Positions 1 to 14,000 of a DNA stretch of 64,000 bases are shown here, in pieces. The number at the start of each line of letters is the position of its first letter. The first letter of the stretch is position 1. The DNA is from Amyelois transitella (lineage: Eukaryota > Arthropoda > Insecta > Lepidoptera > Pyralidae): positions 5,008,001 through 5,072,000 of the forward strand of contig NC_083524.1 in the NCBI RefSeq assembly GCF_032362555.1, in the 5' to 3' direction. Below the pieces are notes generated by a model that was not told the origin of the DNA, did not search any database, and was given only the letters and a program-made list of their open reading frames with translations. Position numbers and translations under genes: made by a program.

Positions 1-356
1 ACGAACTTTTTGTCCGTAAATATCGCCGTGTTCCAGTCAAAATCCAAATACTGCCGAGCAAATTCTAAATGTTTTTGCTTATTTATTTCGGATAAATACG
101 GCTTTCTTGCTGGCTGTCTGTGGAATAGTCCCTCACGGTGCAAACTCGACGAACAGTAACCACTGATGTGTCGAACTGTTCCGCAAATGTTCTGGTCGGT
201 ATGAAGCCATTATTTTCGTACTGTTCCACCATGGATCTCCGCTGTGTGGCGTGTCGCTGTGTTGATTAGCGGACGACGGTCGCTGCGCGGTCGACTTTTT
301 ACACTACCCTCTTCTTGATGGCGCGTTACCCAACGCTTAACCGCTTGTTGTTTATT
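1..356 (-). pseudogene. Degenerate Tc1/mariner transposase fragment
   Basis: Reading the minus strand from about 356 down to 1 gives pieces of a Tc1-like transposase. First comes a helix-turn-helix-like stretch (QAVKRWVTRHQEEGS), then a second DNA-binding part (FAEQFDTSVVTVRR). After frame changes there is a catalytic-domain start (RKPYLSEINKQKHLEFARQY) ending near W..AIFTDKKF at the window edge. At least two frameshifts and in-frame stops break it, so it is dead. It lies just upstream of the TRMT9B-like exon, probably in that gene's intron. The rest of the element is outside the window. Confidence 0.75.
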
Positions 357-598
357 GTGTTATTTGTGTGAATGTGTGAGTGACAGCGGTGACTGCAAGC
401 TATAAAGTTTTGCGAACTATGACTGCAATTATGAACGCGACCGTACATCAATAAATAAAATAACCTAGTCTGATCAATGATAGACTAACACTTAGATCAG
501 TCACATGTAATTTAGTTTTATTTATTTGTAACAATAAATGTTAATACTTGAGGGCGGTGTTTCTTTTGTAATTATTAAGCTGTTATTCTTTGTTTCAG

Positions 599-2478
599 AT
601 CAAACCAATCTCACAATAACGGAATCAAAAAAAGATGAAACAACACTAAAAGAGAAATCACCATCTATATCTCTAGCTCCCCAAACACTAATTGCCGCGG
701 CAGCTGAAGTGGCACATTCTTTGGATGAGACGTGCGAAACAGTTATTCAATCAAGCCCACGATCTAAACGACGTCAACTCGAAAAACTTGAAAGCGCAGA
801 AGCCATTGCAATCATTCAAGGTACCTCTAGTAGTAGCAGTAGCAGCAATTGGAGTTTAAATAAGCTTTCTCCAGGCGATTTAAGGATTCTGGAAGACAAA
901 TCCCGATCACATACCAGTTCTAGTGGAAGCTCATCAAGCCTAGAACGCCTCTCTCCTGGCAGAAGGTCAAAAGATCGATCTCCGAAGCTAGGAAGCACAA
1001 GCAATTCTACATGGAGTCTCAACCGACTATCTCCAAATAGACCAGAAGGGCGGTCGCTTGATGAAAATTTAAGTAAAAGTCACAGGAGTCCAACTCGTCT
1101 CCAATATGATTCTATTTCAATATCCAGTACTGATTCAGAAAAATCTATTTCGAAATCAGAAAGCTTCAATAGAATACAAAATGAACCATTAGTCACGTGC
1201 AAATCAGATATGTTAGCTAAAGAGGAAGACTGGGTGGTGGACCAACAAGATCGTGGCCAGCACCTTACTGAATTCGCGGAGAAGTTAAGTGAAAAATTAT
1301 TACAAGAAATCGATCAATACTCAAAGAGAATAAATGAAGAAGACTTTGATTTGCCTAGCAGTAGTAGTAGTGAGAAGAGTATTTCTCTTAGACTGAAACG
1401 AGAAGAGGAAGACAGAAATACACAAAAGATATTGGATGAACTTTCAGATAGCTTGCAACACTTAGAAGACCCGTATGCAAATAAATTAAGTACAGAAATG
1501 CAAGGTCTAAATAAAGTAGGTGCAGAAATTCATGAGAGGACTAAATATCTTACTTCAATTAACGATACACAAGAGACTGATATAAACAAATTGTTTCCTA
1601 AATGTGGCACTAAGACAAAGAGCAAAAAGAGATCAAAAGATGTGGATCCTATTATAAACAAATATAGGGAATTGAAAAAGACAATGAAGGTGACAAGCGA
1701 TGAAGATTTATACTTGAACAATTGTGCCAATATCCAATACAATGTAAAACCAAACACAGACGAAAAATTAACTGACATAGACACGAAAAATCCAGACGAC
1801 GATAGTGCCATATGTTCTAGCAATGGAAATCCTGAGATAACTATAGATTCTGGTGCTTACGACACCAGCCAATCACTTGAAACTGGATATTCTTTAGAAT
1901 CTGAAATTAGTGTAGACTCTTTATGTACAAGCACAGACAAAAGGTCGTCCCTAAAAGTCGGGCAGTCGACTGATTCGAGTGATTTGGACAAAATGGAAAT
2001 AAGTCCAGAATCTATAACATCTCGATCTAGCGCGAGCACGGCGCCACTGAAGTCTGGATTTTCAATAGAATCGAGCGATACATCAGCGGGTAGCGACTGG
2101 AGCAGACGAGATAAAACTGGAAGTACTGCTTCATTGGGCTGCGCTAGTCTTGCTTCATTGCCATCATGCAGCGAGAGTTCAAAAGACAGAAAGCTGCTAG
2201 AAACCCGTTCATCATCTGAAGACACGGCTCCGGCGCCATCTGTCCCGGCGCGAGCTATACCTCACGCTCCTCTCCTGCCCTCACTCAGTGATGGTTCAGA
2301 TAGTTTACCTTCAGAAGGGGGAGCGGTTACTTACCATAGATATTACCATGTTTTCAAACGAGGAGAACTCGATCAACTGATCGAGAAATACGTGGAGAGT
2401 CTCCACGTCGTGTCGTCATATTATGACCAAGCCAGTTGGTGCGTGGTTGCAGAAAAGGTACAAGTGTGGACCATTTAG
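599..2478 (+). CDS. TRMT9B: Trm9-like tRNA methyltransferase (TRMT9B / fire dancer type), last coding exon only
   Basis: This is the 3' terminal coding exon, about 627 aa. It opens after a TTTGTTTCAG acceptor at 598 in the middle of a codon; the in-frame ATG at 538 is intronic and is not the start. The last ~45 residues (YHRYYHVFKRGELDQLIEKY, then SSYYDQASWCVVAEK) match the conserved C-terminal end of Trm9/ALKBH8-type methyltransferases. The SAM-binding core must lie on exons left of the window. Between them is a ~570-residue Ser-rich, low-complexity linker. In family terms, TRMT9B proteins differ from yeast Trm9 by such a long phosphoserine-rich insert; Drosophila fire dancer is the insect member. 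The linker holds three SL-x-x-LSP motifs (near nt 847-873, 937-957 and 1009-1035). Assignment rests on the C-terminus and architecture; ALKBH8 is less likely because of the large Ser-rich insert. Confidence 0.8.
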
Positions 2479-5400
2479 GTTTCCTTTCGTTATTTCTAGG
2501 AAATCTCAATAAGTGTGTTGCTGGTCTGGTCTTGCGTAGAGCATTAATGAATTGAAATCTTATGAAATAGTGAACATTGTTACAAATATTGAACTTACTA
2601 TAAACAGTACTTTATGCAGTGATTACATTCAAGTGACCTTCCTAACTAACTCTTAGGCCTAGCGTATGATGACTATACTCGTACACCACGGCAGAGGATG
2701 TTTGTACATTTTCTGTAGAGCAGCTTACCTTCCATACAATCTGTAAATATTAATCAAATGAAAAGCTATTGGTGAAAACAATTGTAAAATCCGTTGTCAT
2801 GGTGTACCATCAATGTTCGCGTGACCACAGTGAGTGTTGAGGACATTATAAAAATTGATCAACCCTATGAATTGCCAAAAGCGAAGCTTTTGTTTTGAAT
2901 AATTCTAGTAACATTATACAGGTTATCTGTTATCTCTTACTTTGTTGCCCAAAACGCAGCACTGTAGATGCTGTTCAAAAAGTATTATTTATTCAACAAT
3001 ATCAAATTAATATGTTTATTGATTGACACAATATTCAATGACTGAGAAATAAAGGCATATCTGTTAATTTTGTTGTCTTTTAACTTTGCTGGCTTATTAG
3101 ATTATCATTAAGATTTTGAAATTCATAACTTATTGAATTGCACTTAGTAATGCTGCGACATATACTAAGGGCACTAGTATTCTATGCGGGAATAGGACTC
3201 GCATAAAATGAAAACTAAGAGCTTTAAATAGTGAAAATTAAATATAAATATATTATACACTTCAGTGGCTCAATATATATGATAAGCTATTCGTAGCTTG
3301 TTAACGATACTTTAAAAATCATGTGTACCTACCCAATGAGTACATCCGAAGACATTCTCTCATTATTGTACCCTTAAATGTACCTACCATCCTTCAAAAC
3401 CAAAAATTTTATTAACTTTCGAGTAATTTTATTATTGAAGTCACCATCTTCTTCAATAAACTTAAAATAGATATTATTCTAAGACAATAACGAGATTAGT
3501 AAACTGTTTAAATAGTCTATTATTAAAGTCTTAAAATATTAATATTGTTTAGTTTTGTATGTACCTATAATACGATATATTTTTGGTTTTGGAATATGGT
3601 CTACTATTTCTTTCTAATATCTTAGCGTTAATTAATTGAAATAAAATGTACCATTACGAGCTGGCCTCTCAAACAAATGGAATATATGTAAATTATGTAT
3701 GGGTCCATGTGAACATTTTTACATCAGATTGTGTTATCTTCAATGAACTCATACTAAATTTGGACCATTTAGTGAGGTTAGTGGTGTAGTGGCCGTAGTG
3801 GCATTAAGATCGTTTCCCTTGCCTACTGTCAACAATTGAGAGTACAAATACATGCATAAACCAGTTTGATTAATACTCAATACAAGAATGTACTTATTAC
3901 TATTAAAAATCTAAGCCTTATGAAGGTTACTAACCAATTTTCTTCCGAATGTGTAAAGGCATGTGTAATGTACCCCATTAGCATTCATTTTTATACGTGT
4001 AATTATTTTATATGAAAAAAAAAATAATTTACTTTATAGAGTAATTTGTCACAAATCGATTTATTATAAGTGAAAATAACGAATTTTAAATTTCATTTTT
4101 ATTGACGTATTATTTAATGATAAGTAATTAAGGTATGTAAGTTAATTGATACGACTTTAAACCCTACAGTAATTTATCTAACAATGTATTAATGGTACCC
4201 ACACATTAAAATAAGTGTAAGTTTTGGTGAACAATAATACGGAAACATTTGCTTATGCGGTAAAAGAAATTAATATTGACAAAAATTATTCGGTATGTTA
4301 TTGTAAATAATCGCTATAAGTATATAAAGCTATTAGAAATTAATTATGTTATCAAAATCAGTGAGATTAAAATTAATATATTAGTGTAGTGATCATGAAC
4401 ACACCCTGTATACTCCATATTATCTGCTATATGTACAAGAATCTCATATATTATTATAAAAGAAACTATTCAGTATACAGGGTAGGCATAGTTCTTGCAT
4501 TGTCATTAGGATTATACGCAATTAGTATATAAATAATCAAAATGTAGAGACTAGGAGGAAATAATATAAACTGCACAACTGTTCATTCTATAAGGCAAGG
4601 TGTTTGCAGTTCAGTATAAATATTAGACCAATTAATGACGAATGACGAATATAATTTTTAAACATATTCAGTAGATAAATACAAATAAAGAGTACTTAAT
4701 TAAAAAAGTTGATGCTGAAATATTTATACTACTCGTAATGCCTACCTATATGTAATATATTAGTCAACCAAAGTTGCTGTCTATTCAAAATTGATCAGAA
4801 ATTCTTAAAGCTATATTTACTGAACTGCAAAGTTTGACAGCAAAAATCAACTTGATGTGATTTCTCAAATACACATTAGGATATTTAAATAAAATTATTA
4901 AGGATTTAATATTTTCTAATTTAAAATCTTGTTTGACGACATATGTATTACTCCGCCCGTGGGGCGATAAATTCATTTTCGAATGTTGTGACGTTTACAA
5001 AGCATATCAGTGCTGTTTGTCTATAAGAAATTGGGTATTTTTTCCTATTTTTGTATAATTGAATTGCGTAATGTATAATTTTCGTGAAACATACAGGGTG
5101 TCACTGTCACAGACGTGAGAACGCACATGCACTTAGAAAATGTATAGTAATTAATCTTTTATTCTCCATGTGACCAAAATTGACACCGATTGGGAAAATC
5201 AGTACTTACGAGGTTAATAATGAGCAAAATTACTCGGAACAATGTGACTTATCGAAAGAGCAAAATATTAAACATATTAACATGTCTCCATCAGACAAAC
5301 GAAACTTCGAACAAGAAAAAACTCGGAAGGCCAAACATAATATTGATTATGAAAAATAGTAGTTACTATAATATACGAAATTAATCATTAGTTCCGTGCC

Positions 5401-8083
5401 ACTTGTGTTTTTTAACTTATTTAAGATTGTTTTGTGTCTGAGCGAAAGGGCGTTGCCTGTTTTCTGCACTTAAAATGCATAAAAAGAGTGAGCAAAGAAA
5501 ATTGATACGAGAAGTCTGTAACGTGTACCAATAACAATACACTGAGTTGCAAAAATATATACTCAAACACTGAGAATTTTGCTCGCTATTGTCCAATCAA
5601 TTTATCATAATCTATTAAAGATTCTGTTATACTTCTTAAATCTTTTCAACATAATATATCTGTACATAAACAAACGTATGTTAACATTTTATATTGCTGA
5701 GTTTCACATTGGCTTGATCTGTGATACCTATTATAATAAAACACGGCACAGACCCGACCATATCTACGAATCTTTTCTTAAAATATCGTCTCAATTACCA
5801 TTTTGTCTTAAAAGATGTAAAATACCTAAATATTTATAACGATTTTTATATAATAAACAAAAGCGATCATTTTTAAACTTAAACAGAGGATCATTGCGCT
5901 CTTTCTACATGGAGCCCAATAAGAACTAAAGATGTTTAAAAATGAACGTACAATTTCATTTCATCGGGCTGTGTGATATTATTTTTAACTGCCTGATATT
6001 CCGTAGTGGATTTTTTTTGCAATTTTTCATCATTGGCAACATTTAAGGGAAGTTTTATAATGAAAATAAAATTATACCACAGATTGTAAAAATAAATATA
6101 TAAACTAAACAACGCATGTTAGTTAAGTCTTTGAAGTGAAATTGGTTAGCACAATGTAATAAGATACCTATATACTGATTTATGTTGTATGTTAAATTTT
6201 ACGCACTGTATCAAATTGTTCAAGATATAATAAAAGAAAGATTACGCTGAACATTTCACAATGTGTCTGAAATTTGATTGCATGAAACAAGTTGTCAACT
6301 GAAGCAAAAATAAATAAATCGGACGAAGTAAATTCAAGTTTTACAAGCAGGGAATGTCACGTTAACTTGCAATAAAAAATAATAATTTTTTCGTAAACAA
6401 AAATAGTTCAAGAGCCTATGTCCAAAAATGTTAATAGGTACTTATGTAACAAAATATGTCAAGTATATGTGTGGTGTTTATGAGAAACACTACAATATAT
6501 TTAAATTACTATTCAATAATCGGATTTTTAATCCATATTCTTAATCAACATGTTTGATGCAACCTTATTGATGCACCTAGCCAATAAGTCTCCGTTTTTA
6601 CGAATCATCGAGTAACTTTTTTCTCTAAGGATACGAGAAAACAGTGTAATTGTAAATGTAACAGAAATACAGTAATACATTGTAAGCTTACGTCGTACTG
6701 TACCTATACATTATACTAGGTGAAAACCTTCACAATAAAATGAAGACTTCAATACTGGCGCAGTTTTATTTTTGAACCAAATCATTTTTGACATAAGAAA
6801 GCAGTAGTCAGTAGTATTAATCTAGGCTTAGGCAGACCTTACACGTGTAAGTATTACTTGCGATACTAACGTACACCAATCCCATTGCAAACACAGTTTA
6901 TAAAACGTTACTGATAAATTGCTTAATTTCTGATAAGTCATTATAATATAAAATTTAAATGTTCCAGAAAGCGGAAAAAAAGAAAACATTATCAATTTTT
7001 TTATCCTATATATTTTTGTAGTGTTTTCAGTCAGCTGCTTGATGTGCTTAGCATAATTATGCCATAAACGAACCCCCAGCTTTAAATCCTTATATTATAG
7101 CCACACAGAACAAATACAAAAAATAAAATCCGATTTACGGTTAGAAACGTTTATTCCACTTACAATAATAATAAATAGTCACAAAGAGTTTTCATATAAA
7201 CCTTAACACATCCAAGGACATTATATGCTACTAGCGTCATCCAACTTCACACGTGTTAACTTTACACTTAACCCATGATTCTCTTGAAGTTTGTCCGGAT
7301 GTCTACTCTCTGAAGAAGAATCCGAGATTCGACCAGTGACACCAATCCAAGAGTAAGTCAAGTAACTACATGAAGAAACTTTCATCTGAGTTCATCACCC
7401 TATTAATAGAGGAACCTAATCCTGGATCATCACCAGAGATCGGAATAGGTAGATTGATTTTATGTACTTGCATCATGAATTACCATAGAAAGCATAAAAT
7501 GGATATGCCTCTTTTCCGGGATTGCATTTCAGTACTTACACTTACAGTAAACTACATTGGCCGCGGGTAACATAGGACTACAATTTTGGTGAACGAAGTC
7601 GGGGGAAAACAGCTACCACTAATATATTCTTCATCCCACTTGTATAAATTCCGGAAAAATCTTTATAATTTACAAATCCCGCAATCCCGGACGGAGGTAT
7701 GTCCATATTAATATATACGTTTCAGTTCATTGACCCCAATTCAATCTACCTATTCCGATCTTTAATCATCACACACATCCTTACAAACTTTAGAATTTGT
7801 AATATTAGTGAGATTAAACAACCATTTGCGCTAAGAAAGTTAGGAATTTATAATAATGTTGTAGCTGAGTCTGGCACAAAAGTATCCTTATGTTAAAGTA
7901 AGTAAAGCTTCATTTCCTGAGATAAACTAATGGAAAAAAATAATAATATACAGATCTTATTTGTATGTTGAGTGCATCAAACCAGTACACCTCATATATT
8001 AGTAGGTTGGTAAAGCGATTGGTTTGCGCTTATCGATGATTTTGAAGAAAGTATAGTATGTATTATGGTATGAATTCTGTGGT
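2479..8083. other. Intergenic, AT-rich; 3' UTRs of two convergent genes
   Basis: No coding exon recognised. It must contain the 3' UTR of the TRMT9B-like gene from the left and the Top3b 3' UTR from the right. Several AATAAA-type signals occur and none stands out. A tiny inverted-repeat element lies at 4403-4483. A worn interspersed-repeat fragment with a 'gaagtcggggg' motif lies at about 7560-7630. Open frames here are short, AT-rich and show no family likeness. Confidence 0.6.
4403..4483. repeat. 81-bp miniature inverted-repeat element (12-bp arms)
   Basis: ACCCTGTATACT at 4403-4414 is the exact reverse complement of AGTATACAGGGT at 4472-4483. The 'tacagggtg' end is typical of several insect DNA-transposon families, and another copy of that motif lies at 5093-5101. 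No clear target duplication was seen. Confidence 0.45.
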
Positions 8084-11000
8084 TCAGACGAAGTAGGCAG
8101 CGAGTTGCGCCATCTTGTCCTTGGGCTGCTTGTTGCGGTGCTTGTTGACGCGCGCGCGCCCGCCGCGGCCGCGCGGCGCCGGCGCACGGGACGACACGGC
8201 GCGGTGTTTCTCCACCTGACGAAAATCAATTAATCATTTATTGATAGACTTTAGGACGATCACGGCTCCACTAGTGTACGACATAAATGTTCCTGTTAAT
8301 TTCCATTTTAGCGGTAATTTCGTGAAATCATTATAAACCACATTACCATTATCATAATTAAATGTGTGCTGTGAATCAGTCAAACAGTCACTAAGTTTAC
8401 AATTTCTAAACTATACATCTGGGATTGATAAAAAGTTATTGATACGATTTGATTTGAATGAAAAGTTTATTATTAGCAATATTTATAAGCCCATTCCTTA
8501 GTCGCCTTTTACGACATCAATGGGAAAGAGATTGAGTGGTCCTATTCCTATTTTTCTATTGATGCCGTTAACCACACGGCACGAATTATACTATCATAAA
8601 TAATCATATATGGTCACGTCCATATCCCTTGCGGGGTAGACAGAGCCAACAGTCTTGTAAAGACTGAATGGCCACATTCAGCTATTTGGCTTAATAATAG
8701 AATTGAGATATATATATATATATATATATGTTCACTAGTAGGTATACCGACCAGGGCGCTGAAGCTGGGCTCGCAGTACAAGCAGGCCGCCATCTCGGTG
8801 AGCGCGGCCGGCAGGCGCGTGCGCTCCGCCCTGTACTCCACGTGCACCAGCTGCGCGCCGCACGCGCCGCACTGCTGCTCGCACACCGACACGCGGGTCG
8901 CGTCCTCGAATATGTTGATTATCACGTCGCATCTGGATTTAAAGATTTATTGATATTTGTTGTAGATTTGATTAAAAACGGGGTCTCATCAAACACTTCG
9001 TACAGTTGGCTACAAAGTAAAATATTCCTCTCTCGCAGCTTAAACTATTGAAGATGTTTTTCTGTTTCGCAAAATCTATTCTTTAATTTAATTTTTATCA
9101 ATTTTTGTCTGGAATTTTGAGGAGACCTTTTAAGTGATCCTTAATTACAGATAACTAAATGGAAATCACTTGAGTGCACGCCACTTCTAACCAGTCAATA
9201 TTTTTGGGCAATTTTTAAGCAACAAACAATTTTATGTTGAAAATGATTTTATGAGGCTGAGAAACTTTGAGGTCTTTTTTCTTTGGGGCGCTGATTTCTC
9301 ATTGAAATACAAACATATAATGGAAGTAACATGCGGTTTATAACTGTCAACATGCGAAAGGGGTACTCAAAAAGCAATGTTACCATATCATAAAATACCT
9401 ATAAAACCTTGCAACAAATACACTTAGCTAACCCCATCGCTGTCGGATATAAATCGCTAACTTAGTGAGGTAGTCTCTGCTTACCCCTCCGGGGAAGAGG
9501 CGTGATTTTATGTATGTAACAAATACACGTATCAAACTAGGTCCGTGTGGTTCCCGGCACCAATAGAAAAAATAATAGGACCACTCCATCTCTCTCCCAT
9601 GGATTTCGTAAAAGGCGACTAAGGGGTAGGCTTACAAACTTGGGATTTTTCTTTTAGGCGATGGGCTAGCAACCTGTCACTATTTGAATCTCAATCCCAT
9701 CTTAAAGCCAAACAGCTGAACGTGGCCTATCAGTGTTTACGAACTGTTGGCCCTGTCCACCCCAAGGGATATAGACGTGACGATATGTAGGTAAGTAGCC
9801 GCACGCACCGGTTGCAGGCCAGCTTCCAGCGCGGCGCGGCGGGGTCCAGCACCAGCACGCCGGCGCACTCGCCGCAGCCCGACACGCCCGTGGAGTTCAC
9901 GCCGTACGCGCACGTGGGGTGCGTGCACGAGTTGCAGCCGAACCCCTTCTTCATGTCCCTGTTCCGGTCAATATTTATTACAAACAAAAAATTTCAAAGG
10001 ATTTCCATGAAAATTTTCCTTTTTTTTCTTATCTATACTTATATTAGAAAGCTGAAGAGTTTGTTTGTTTGAACGCGCTAATCTCAGGAACTATTGGTTC
10101 GAATTGAAAAATTATTTTTGCGTTGAATAGACCATTTATCGAGGAAGCTTTATAATAGCACGCTGCAACTATAAGGAGCGAAGAAATAGGGTGAAAAAAA
10201 CGGGGAAAATTAATCATCCTTGAGGGCTTCAATGATGCCCAAAATAACTATTCCACGCGAAGTCGCAGGCACAGCTAGAAGTAAATATAATAAGAGCCTT
10301 TAGTTGTGTCCACGATTAAAAGTAAGTCAGAATTCTACACGCGTCTAACCGTAACCAATGCAGAGGAATCTAACCCATATTACATCCAATTGCCTGAAGG
10401 TGTTGGTTTCCTCACGATGTTTTCCTTCACCATAACGTTGACTTGCCCTTATACGAGAACACACAGTATTCCATTATTACATTACAAATTATACTTTTCG
10501 CGCTGGAATTAAGTAGAAAAATTTCCCAACTCAATTATTTTTTCTGATAATTAAACTATTTATTTTATACATACCTAAAAGGCGGATGGTTATAGCAGTA
10601 GGGGCACAACGGAAAGCTCTTCCCCTTGTTCCCTGAGGACCAGGAGAGCAGCTCGAAGTCGTCCAGCGGACATTTGAGCTCGCGATAAATCCGCACGGTG
10701 CCGTTTTGGGGGAGGCCGTATGTGTCGTCGCAGTGGGAACAATGCAGACGCGCCGGCTTAGCCTGTTACCAAATTATATGACAAAAATAATAAATATGGA
10801 AATTATTTTATTAATTTTTTATAATGAAATCTTTCAATATTTTATGCCCCAGGGCCTAAAATAATTAAATACACCAAATTTAAGAAGGCACAGTTAACGT
10901 TTATTATTGTCCAATATTTACAATTAATCGGGCTAATTAAAGTTAGCGGTTGTAAACGTTTTTTAGTCAGAACATCATATTACGTACTTAAGGATGGCTT

Positions 11001-14000
11001 GGGTACATTTTTTCAGTTTTCAAAAAGATTTAAGATTAATGGTAGCAGCACCAACCCTTTTTTTAAATATCTCGCTTGAACAAAGGTGTCGTTCTTCCCA
11101 GAAACCTTTATGAAAAGAAGTTCACCTCAACTTAAATATCTCACAAAATACTGGCAATGTCATTTCCTCGTTTACTTCTAAAACATGATAACAGATGGCA
11201 GCACTGACCGGTATATATCTCATGTAGCGGCGACATTTCCCACACCTTGACAATGCTTTTCCGCTGGCTTTGAGCAAGGAGAAAGACACTTCAAACAGTT
11301 GGTCCATAGCCTCAATTGACCTCACAAAGAACTGGAATTTTCTACGGAAGATCTCCGTAGTGTGCGAGAGAACCGCTTGGAAATCCGCTCGACCGACAGC
11401 GATGAGGTTCAGCTGTTGCTCAACGGCCGAACGCATCGTTGGTAACACCAGTTCTGGGTCAATCTGTAATGAATTTGTAAGAGGGTAAGTTACGCTCGTC
11501 CCTATATTATTCATATTTATTTTTATTTCTTTACGATAAATAGTAAACATTTTGTATCTGAATTCGTAACAAATCACTACATGGTATAAAGCAAAGGCGC
11601 TTTCCGCGTCTGTCTCCATGTCTGTATGTATGGTCGGGTCTTTAAAACTTCACAGCTGATTTTGATGCAATTTTTTTAATAGATAGACTGATTTAAAAGG
11701 AAAGGTTATATCTACACTAATATTATAAAGCTGAAGAGTTTGTTTGTTTGAACGCGCTAATATCAGGAAGTACTGGTCCGAATTGAAAAATTCAAATGGC
11801 TGGGTTCCTCGATCTCCAGAACATTATGGATGTAACCAGGATAGAAGAAGACTGTCATCTGTGCACGAGAAAAATCCGATTGATAATAAATGATTAAATC
11901 CTTGATTGTTAGTACGGATACATACATACATGCATACATAAAATCACGCCTCTTTCCCGGAGGGGTAGGCAGAGACTACCTCTTTCCACTTGCCACGATC
12001 TCTGCATACTTCCTTCGCTTGCTCCACATTCATAACTCTCTTCATGCAAGCTCGGCGGTTTCGGGTACTTTTGACATACAAAAAAGAATAGGACCACTCC
12101 ATCTCTTTCCCATGGATGTCGTAAAAGGCGACTAAGGGATAGGCTTACAAACTTGAGATTCTTTTTTTTAGGCGATAGGCTAGCAACTTGTCACTATTCG
12201 AATCTCAATTCTATCTTAAAGCCAAATAGCTGAACGTGGCCTATCAGTCCGCTCAGGACTGTTGGCTCTGTCTACCCCGCAGGGGATATAGACGTGATTA
12301 GAATTGAATTATTGAATAATCATAAATCAGCGTTTTGCACATCAGTTAGTGCAAAAATTCCGCTGAGTTATGACCTTTTCTACTTGCTGCAGCACGCAAA
12401 TGCATCTCAACTGTGTTTTTTTTTATAATGTTTTGTTTAACTCTGTATTATGTGTCTGTAGCATCTGAATAAACGTTTTTATCTATCTATCTATTATATG
12501 TATGTATGTATTAACTTTTTGATATCCGTGCACGAGCACGATCCCCAGGTTGGTGGGCACGAGCCGGCGGCCGCTGCCCACCGTCACGTAGTTGCGCTGG
12601 CAGATGTTGTTGATGTGCACGGGGATGGACGCGTCCGTGCCGATGCCGTGCTTCTCCATCAGAGTGATCACCTGCAGATAATACAATGGAGATGTGGAAT
12701 GAAAAGTATCTAATGTGAAATGAACAACTTAAGTACAAATACAAAAGTGAGGTTGTACTAAAATATAATAATAGGTTACTATCTAAAATATCAAATTAGT
12801 ATAACCTATTACTAGAGGTTATACTAATTTGATATTTTATGTATGTATTTATTGTTATTTATTGGCCATTCAGTCCTTTCAAGACTGTTGGCTCTGTCTA
12901 CCCCGCAAGGGATATAGACGTGAAAATATGTATGTATGTATGTTTTTATTGTTATAATGTATTTTATGTACCTTGTATGTATTTAAGTATGTATTTTGTT
13001 TGTAATGTATGTATTTTGCAGTATGCATGTACACTTTATTGCATCACCAACTTAAAGTTTTTCAGCTGGTGAACTGGTAGAAAATATCAAACGGCATTAT
13101 CTTCCGTCTGCTCTTTATACATTTTTCTATGCAATAAAGTTTTTCAATTAATAAATAGAAGCACTTAATCCGTGCCAGCAAAGTGGAACGCGATGTTTTT
13201 TCCCCAAATTAGTTCTTGTATAAAGAATATATCACTATGTACACTACACTATCTCAATTCTATCTTAAAGCCAAATACGTGAAGCCTATCAGTCTTTTCA
13301 AGACAGTTGGCTCTGTCTACCCCGCAAGGGATATAGACGTGACCATGTATGTACCTCGGACTCGGTGAGGTAATCGGGCGGCGAGGTCTGGCACTCCACC
13401 AGGCGGTGATCGTGCGCGCGCAGCACTTCCTCCTCGTGGAGGGGAGGCACGAACTCGTCTTTGCCGAACGCCTGAACAAAAAAAAAGATGGCGATTGTGC
13501 AAAATTTCGATCTTATGTTATTATTATTATTTAAGTATATCACAAACACAGAATGCAGCTCTAAATTTAATTCGAGACTGGTGTTTTAGTATTTTTTACT
13601 TATCTTTTTATTGATACGAACGTTATGAGAGAAACAAGTAAATTTTCTTCTAACTAAATAATACAGTGCGAGTGAGATATCACTAAGTAAAAATCTAATG
13701 GCATTTTTCAAAAGATATACAATTTTATCTCACCCTCCAATAGTAACTAGTATGTCATCAGATAGATACTTCCGCGTGATGTATACAATTACATGACACG
13801 TAAGTTTATTAAAAAAAATAGTACAATAAATTGCCGTGTGGTTCCCGACACCAATAAAAAAAGAATAGGAATATTCCATCTTTGTCCCATTGATGTCATA
13901 AAAGGCTACTAAGAAATTTAATTATAAACTTGAAATTATTCTTTTAGGCGATGTGCTAGCAACCTGTCACTATTTGAATCTCAATTCTATCATTTAGCCA

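Noticed and set aside
8708-8730. (TA)n run as a regulatory site
   Set aside because: Simple dinucleotide repeat at the end of a SINE fragment.
8728-9051. Plus-strand frame across the 8752-8932 region, rich in Arg/Ala
   Set aside because: It is the antisense shadow of Top3b exon 14; the minus strand has the conserved zinc-ribbon cysteines and correct splice sites.
9730-9987. Separate zinc-finger gene
   Set aside because: The CNSC/CGEC/CNRC cysteines are Top3b exon 13, in phase with exons 12 and 14; the rest of the frame is SINE.
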